Assembly: GCF_026126405.1 (NCBI RefSeq)
Contig: NZ_JAFMTQ010000019.1
Span: 1 to 46,226, forward strand
DNA length: 46,226 bases
DNA from: Aureitalea sp. L0-47
GTDB lineage: Bacteria; Bacteroidota; Bacteroidia; Flavobacteriales; Flavobacteriaceae
Direction of reading: 5' to 3'
The notes under the pieces were generated by a model. It searched no databases, was not told where the DNA came from, and saw nothing but the letters and a program-made list of their open reading frames with translations. Numbering within the stretch: position 1 is the stretch's first letter; every line of letters begins with the position of its first letter. A program made the position numbers and the translations under genes. Positions 43,490-46,226 of this stretch are shown piece after piece.

Positions 43490-44338
43490 ATGTACAAAGT
43501 CCTGTCTGCCCTATTTCTAATTGTCTTTATAGTTGGGTGTACTGATAATGATACTGAAATTAATAGTGAGGTTTATTCAGAAAGCCTTTATTCCGACATT
43601 CTCAAAAAAGAGATTCAATACAACCTCTATATTACGCATCGTGAGATGAAGAACATTCAGATGGAATCTCACATTATCTATTTACTTCACGGTCATGGTG
43701 GAGATCATAACGACTGGTTCCAGGAGGAAGAAGGAAATGTCGCTACATTGCTAGATTCTCTTTTTGTAATGGATGCGATTCCTCCACTAATCGCAGTTAG
43801 TATCAGTGCTGGAAATTCATGGTACGTGGATAGCGTAGAATCCATGGAGACCTTCTATTTGCAGGAGTTTATTCAAGAATTCGAGGAGCTGTATAACCTC
43901 AACCCCACGCGAAGAATTATCGCAGGTAATTCAGCTGGAGGCTATGGGACATTGCGTTTTTCGCTAGGGCGGCCTGAGTTATTTGAAAGCGTTATATTAC
44001 TTAGCCCCGCGGCTTATGAGCCACTGCCACCGGCCGTTTCCTCCTCCCGGAAAGTAGAAGCCTTTGCAAAGGATGGAAATTTCAATGATTCTATATGGCG
44101 ATCGTATTCGTACACCCGTCGAATCGAATCCTTTCTTCAGAAAAAACAAAAACCGAAATTCTACCTGTCGGTGGGCGATGACGACAATTACAATATCGTC
44201 CCTGTGGTATCAAAGCTTCAGCAATTATTTCTTGAAAACAATGTCCCTAATGAACTCAGGGTCATGGATGGAGGACATGACTGGACCTTCTGGAAGAAGT
44301 CCTTTGCAAATTTTCTTACGGAAATTTATACTGAATAA
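43490..44338 (+). CDS. Lipoprotein esterase (alpha/beta hydrolase, esterase D family)
   Basis: This 282-residue protein has a lipobox IVGC (Cys17). The alpha/beta-hydrolase fold follows: IIYLLHGHGGDHNDWFQEE (oxyanion region), the nucleophile elbow AGNSAGGYGTLRFSLG with the serine in GNSAGG, the acidic residue near YLSVGDDDNY, and the catalytic histidine in DGGHDWTFWKKSF. This is the esterase-D/feruloyl esterase-like family. Placed directly after a glycoside hydrolase, it may remove acyl groups from the same glycan (inference). Confidence 0.88.
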   Translation: MYKVLSALFLIVFIVGCTDNDTEINSEVYSESLYSDILKKEIQYNLYITHREMKNIQMESHIIYLLHGHGGDHNDWFQEEEGNVATLLDSLFVMDAIPPLIAVSISAGNSWYVDSVESMETFYLQEFIQEFEELYNLNPTRRIIAGNSAGGYGTLRFSLGRPELFESVILLSPAAYEPLPPAVSSSRKVEAFAKDGNFNDSIWRSYSYTRRIESFLQKKQKPKFYLSVGDDDNYNIVPVVSKLQQLFLENNVPNELRVMDGGHDWTFWKKSFANFLTEIYTE

Positions 44339-44342
44339 AATA

Positions 44343-45155
44343 TTAATTCCTAATCACCTTAGTAGCACCCTCAGGCATTTCGAAAAAAGAGTCATTGATC
44401 TCAGTTTCTGAAAGCGTAACATTTTCGAAGTTTCGGTAATTCCGCGCCTGTATGGGTTTCCCATCCTGAATTGTATACCAGGTGAGGGTTTTTGGCAGCT
44501 TTAAACCGTTGACTTCCTGCCATTCGGAGTATTTGATATAGCGCCAGTCTTTGTTGGGCTGATCATCATTATAGGTCACTGTATACGCCAACCAGGTCAT
44601 CATGTGGGTTTCGGGATGATAATAGAGAATATATTCGTCCTTAGATGAGTTACCAACTCCTTCGTTATAGCTAATCCTAATTCCCTCGAACACCTCACCT
44701 TCCAGCTCGGTAGCTTTTAATTCTTCATAGATAATACCTTCATCGGCCAGGACAAAGGGCATTGCGTAGAAATAGAACATTAGATTATAGTAGAACACAG
44801 GGTCACCTCGATACGCGTTTTGCGATTGTTCAAGTTTCCACACCTCGTTCCCATCAAAACCAATTGCCCATTGCTCGGCTTCGATCTTTGTTCTTCGATC
44901 CTTTAACGATATAGTATGTGTTTCAACTTTGTTTTGGTTTAACATGTCAAAAGTAAGGCTGCGCATATCAATCCATTGATCGATCCTTCCATGCGCTCTG
45001 AAGACCTGTTTCAATGAAACCGGATAGTCCAAAGCAGTTTTGTTTATATCGGAAATAGAAACTGTGTCGTGAATCACGGATTGATCATCTCTCTTTTGCT
45101 CATTGCAGGAGATATATAGCAAGCATACTACTAAAAGCAGACGGAGAGGATTCAT
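44343..45155 (-). CDS. DUF6503 lipoprotein
   Basis: This 270-residue protein begins with a lipoprotein-like signal (LLYISCNE). The body has the DUF6503 pattern: VFRAHGRIDQWIDMRSLTFDM, DGNEVWKLEQ, DPVFYYNLMFYFYAMPFVLAD, DEYILYYHPETHMMTWLAYTVTY and YSEWQEVNGLKLPKTLTWY. It is probably an LolA/outer-membrane lipoprotein-like half-barrel. Function unknown. It converges on the esterase gene with a gap of 4 nt and no terminator. Confidence 0.83.
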   Translation of the reverse strand: MNPLRLLLVVCLLYISCNEQKRDDQSVIHDTVSISDINKTALDYPVSLKQVFRAHGRIDQWIDMRSLTFDMLNQNKVETHTISLKDRRTKIEAEQWAIGFDGNEVWKLEQSQNAYRGDPVFYYNLMFYFYAMPFVLADEGIIYEELKATELEGEVFEGIRISYNEGVGNSSKDEYILYYHPETHMMTWLAYTVTYNDDQPNKDWRYIKYSEWQEVNGLKLPKTLTWYTIQDGKPIQARNYRNFENVTLSETEINDSFFEMPEGATKVIRN

Positions 45156-45255
45156 TTAAGTCGGGTTTGAATGATAAATATAACAAACCAATAGCTTAGA
45201 CTAAAATAATTATAAAAGGTTTAATATTTTGGAATCGCATGCCTTCAGTAAATAA

Positions 45256-45284
45256 TTTGGCAACAAAATACTTCCGTACCTTTA
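45256..45284 (+). promoter_or_regulatory. Promoter of the SpoU methyltransferase gene
   Basis: TTTG (45256-45259), 17 nt, TACCTTTA (45277-45284). Only the last base of the -7 box departs from TAnnTTTG. The box ends 4 nt before the ATG, so the transcript is expected to be leaderless or nearly so. Confidence 0.6.
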
Positions 45285-45288
45285 CCAC

Positions 45289-46074
45289 ATGATCAAATCC
45301 ATTACCAGCCTTCAAAACCCCCTTGTAAAGCAGGTGATCCAACTCCTGGATAAGTCCCGGGAGCGCAGGAAAACAGGACTATTTGTTGCAGAGGGTAATC
45401 GGGAGATCGAATTGGCCCAAAAGGGTGGGTATTCAATGGAGACCGTAATGATCTGTCCTGAAATTTACGGTGAAATTCCTTCGGAAATGGATACAGAAAA
45501 CCTAATTAACATTAGTATCGAGGTATATCAGAAACTGGCCTACCGAAAGACCACCGAGGGAATAATTGCAATACTGAAAACCAAAGTACACAATCTAGAA
45601 ACGCTTCAGCTTAGAGATAATCCGCTCATACTTGTAGCCGAAGCCCCTGAAAAACCCGGAAATATCGGTGCGCTGCTTCGAACCGCGGACGCAGCCAACC
45701 TGGACGCGGTGATTATCGCAAATCCGAGAACGGACCTGTACAACCCCAACATCATACGAAGTAGTGTGGGCTGTCTCTTTACGAGACAAATAGCAACAGG
45801 AAGTACAGAGGAGATCATTTCATTTCTGAAAAAAAAGAACATTTCTATCTTTTCTGCGGCTCTTCAGGCATCGAAGCCATATCACAATTGCGACTATACC
45901 AATGCCACTGCTATCGTGGTTGGTACGGAAGCCGACGGACTTTCGGAAAAATGGCTGGAAAACAGCGACCAGAATATCATCATTCCCATGCGCGGTGAGA
46001 TCGACAGCATGAATGTATCCGTAGCAGCAGGAATCCTTATCTTTGAGGCTGGCCGACAACGGAATTTTGAGTAA
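45289..46074 (+). CDS. SpoU/TrmH-family RNA 2'-O-methyltransferase
   Basis: The 261-residue protein has the rRNA/tRNA substrate-binding N-terminus (SITSLQNPLVKQVIQLLDKSRERRKTGLFVAEGNREI) and the SPOUT knot. Motif 1 is EKPGNIGALLRTADAA, motif 2 IVVGTEADGLSEKWLE, and motif 3 IIPMRGEIDSMNVSVAAGILIFEA, which form the S-adenosylmethionine site. It methylates a ribose 2'-O in tRNA or rRNA; which one is undetermined (TrmH or RlmB-like). The 7-bp repeat array begins 3 nt after the stop codon. Confidence 0.94.
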   Translation: MIKSITSLQNPLVKQVIQLLDKSRERRKTGLFVAEGNREIELAQKGGYSMETVMICPEIYGEIPSEMDTENLINISIEVYQKLAYRKTTEGIIAILKTKVHNLETLQLRDNPLILVAEAPEKPGNIGALLRTADAANLDAVIIANPRTDLYNPNIIRSSVGCLFTRQIATGSTEEIISFLKKKNISIFSAALQASKPYHNCDYTNATAIVVGTEADGLSEKWLENSDQNIIIPMRGEIDSMNVSVAAGILIFEAGRQRNFE

Positions 46075-46077
46075 GTT

Positions 46078-46226
46078 CAGTGAGCAGTGAGCAGTGAGCA
46101 GTGAGCAGTGAGCAGTGAGCAGTGAGCAGTGAGCAGTTAGCAGTTAGCAGTTAGCAGTTAGCAGTTAGCAGTTAGCAGTTAGCAGTTAGCAGTTAGCAGT
46201 TAGCAGTTAGCAGTTAGCAGTTAGCA
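46078..46226 (+). repeat. Heptanucleotide tandem repeat (CAGTGAG)8-(CAGTTAG)13+, cut by window end
   Basis: Eight perfect copies of CAGTGAG (46078-46133) are followed without interruption by at least thirteen perfect copies of CAGTTAG (46134 onward, incomplete at the window edge). The two units differ by one base (G to T at position 5). Because 7 is not a multiple of 3, every frame is visited and each meets TGA or TAG within 21 nt, so it is non-coding on this strand; the other strand also meets TAA in the second block. No spacers, so not CRISPR. Confidence 0.97.

Noticed and set aside
46078-46226. CRISPR array
   Set aside because: Units are 7 bp and contiguous with no unique spacers, and no cas genes are nearby.
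1-46226. Defence island, prophage or transposon
   Set aside because: No integrase, transposase, restriction, toxin-antitoxin or phage structural genes were recognised on either strand; gene content is mainly core flavobacterial.

Overview
The window looks like chromosomal DNA from a marine or free-living member of the Flavobacteriaceae (Bacteroidota). The evidence is: a gldI-type gliding-motility lipoprotein gene; many Bacteroidota-specific families (DUF5683, DUF3810, DUF6503, WbqC, DUF6576-tailed rhomboid); lipoproteins with short lipobox signal peptides; promoters of the Bacteroidota type (TAnnTTTG at -7, TTTG at -33); few Shine-Dalgarno sites; and a MutL of the 'HQ..AHQR' type. Coding density is high, there are no transposases, integrases, CRISPR arrays or recognisable defence genes, and no gap between genes exceeds about 300 bases.

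Layout. 1-2086: tRNA-Pro(TGG) on the minus strand with an unusual leader, then an atypical pyruvate-kinase-like gene. 2212-3794: lipoprotein sugar dehydrogenase plus c-type cytochrome. 3871-8349: overlapping operon of uridine kinase, FtsB/DivIC and the two methylmalonyl-CoA mutase subunits, closed by a hairpin terminator. 8385-13940: secreted M16 peptidase, a GNAT acetyltransferase, a 2,4-dienoyl-CoA-reductase-type SDR, and a membrane-anchored protein resembling copper monooxygenases of the PHM type. 14077-19937: plus-strand operon parA-parB-DUF5683-dapB-lepB-lepB-like-wbqC. 26133-19938 (minus): TPR protein, ribH, a small membrane protein, mutL, two rhomboid proteases and an EEP-family phosphatase/nuclease, very tightly packed. 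26283-29478: recF, a lipoprotein, an AlkD-like protein, a membrane protein and a DUF721/DciA-like protein. 29531-35333: ndk, a PhoD-like phosphatase, DHH phosphoesterase, gldI, a cyclophilin-FKBP fusion, and the dipeptidase pepD. 35419-40836: membrane DUF3810 putative metallopeptidase and two large secreted amidohydrolase-like proteins. 40837-46226: a decayed SnoaL-like gene, a glycoside-hydrolase lipoprotein, an esterase lipoprotein, a DUF6503 lipoprotein, a SpoU-type RNA methyltransferase, and a heptanucleotide tandem repeat running off the window end.

Most of the window is core genome: chromosome segregation (ParAB), replication/repair (RecF, DUF721, MutL, AlkD-like), protein export and envelope folding (LepB, GldI, cyclophilin-FKBP), lysine and riboflavin synthesis, and propionate/methylmalonyl metabolism. 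I found no complete novel system. The observations most worth a second look are: a second signal peptidase lacking its catalytic lysine; a WbqC gene whose conserved N-terminus lies upstream of any ATG/GTG/TTG start; the PHM-like copper-fold protein; amidohydrolase modules with degraded metal sites beside an intact one; a gene remnant whose 5' and 3' ends are both still readable; a small ORF running from the tRNA-Pro leader into the tRNA; and the 7-bp repeat array with a sharp switch of unit sequence.
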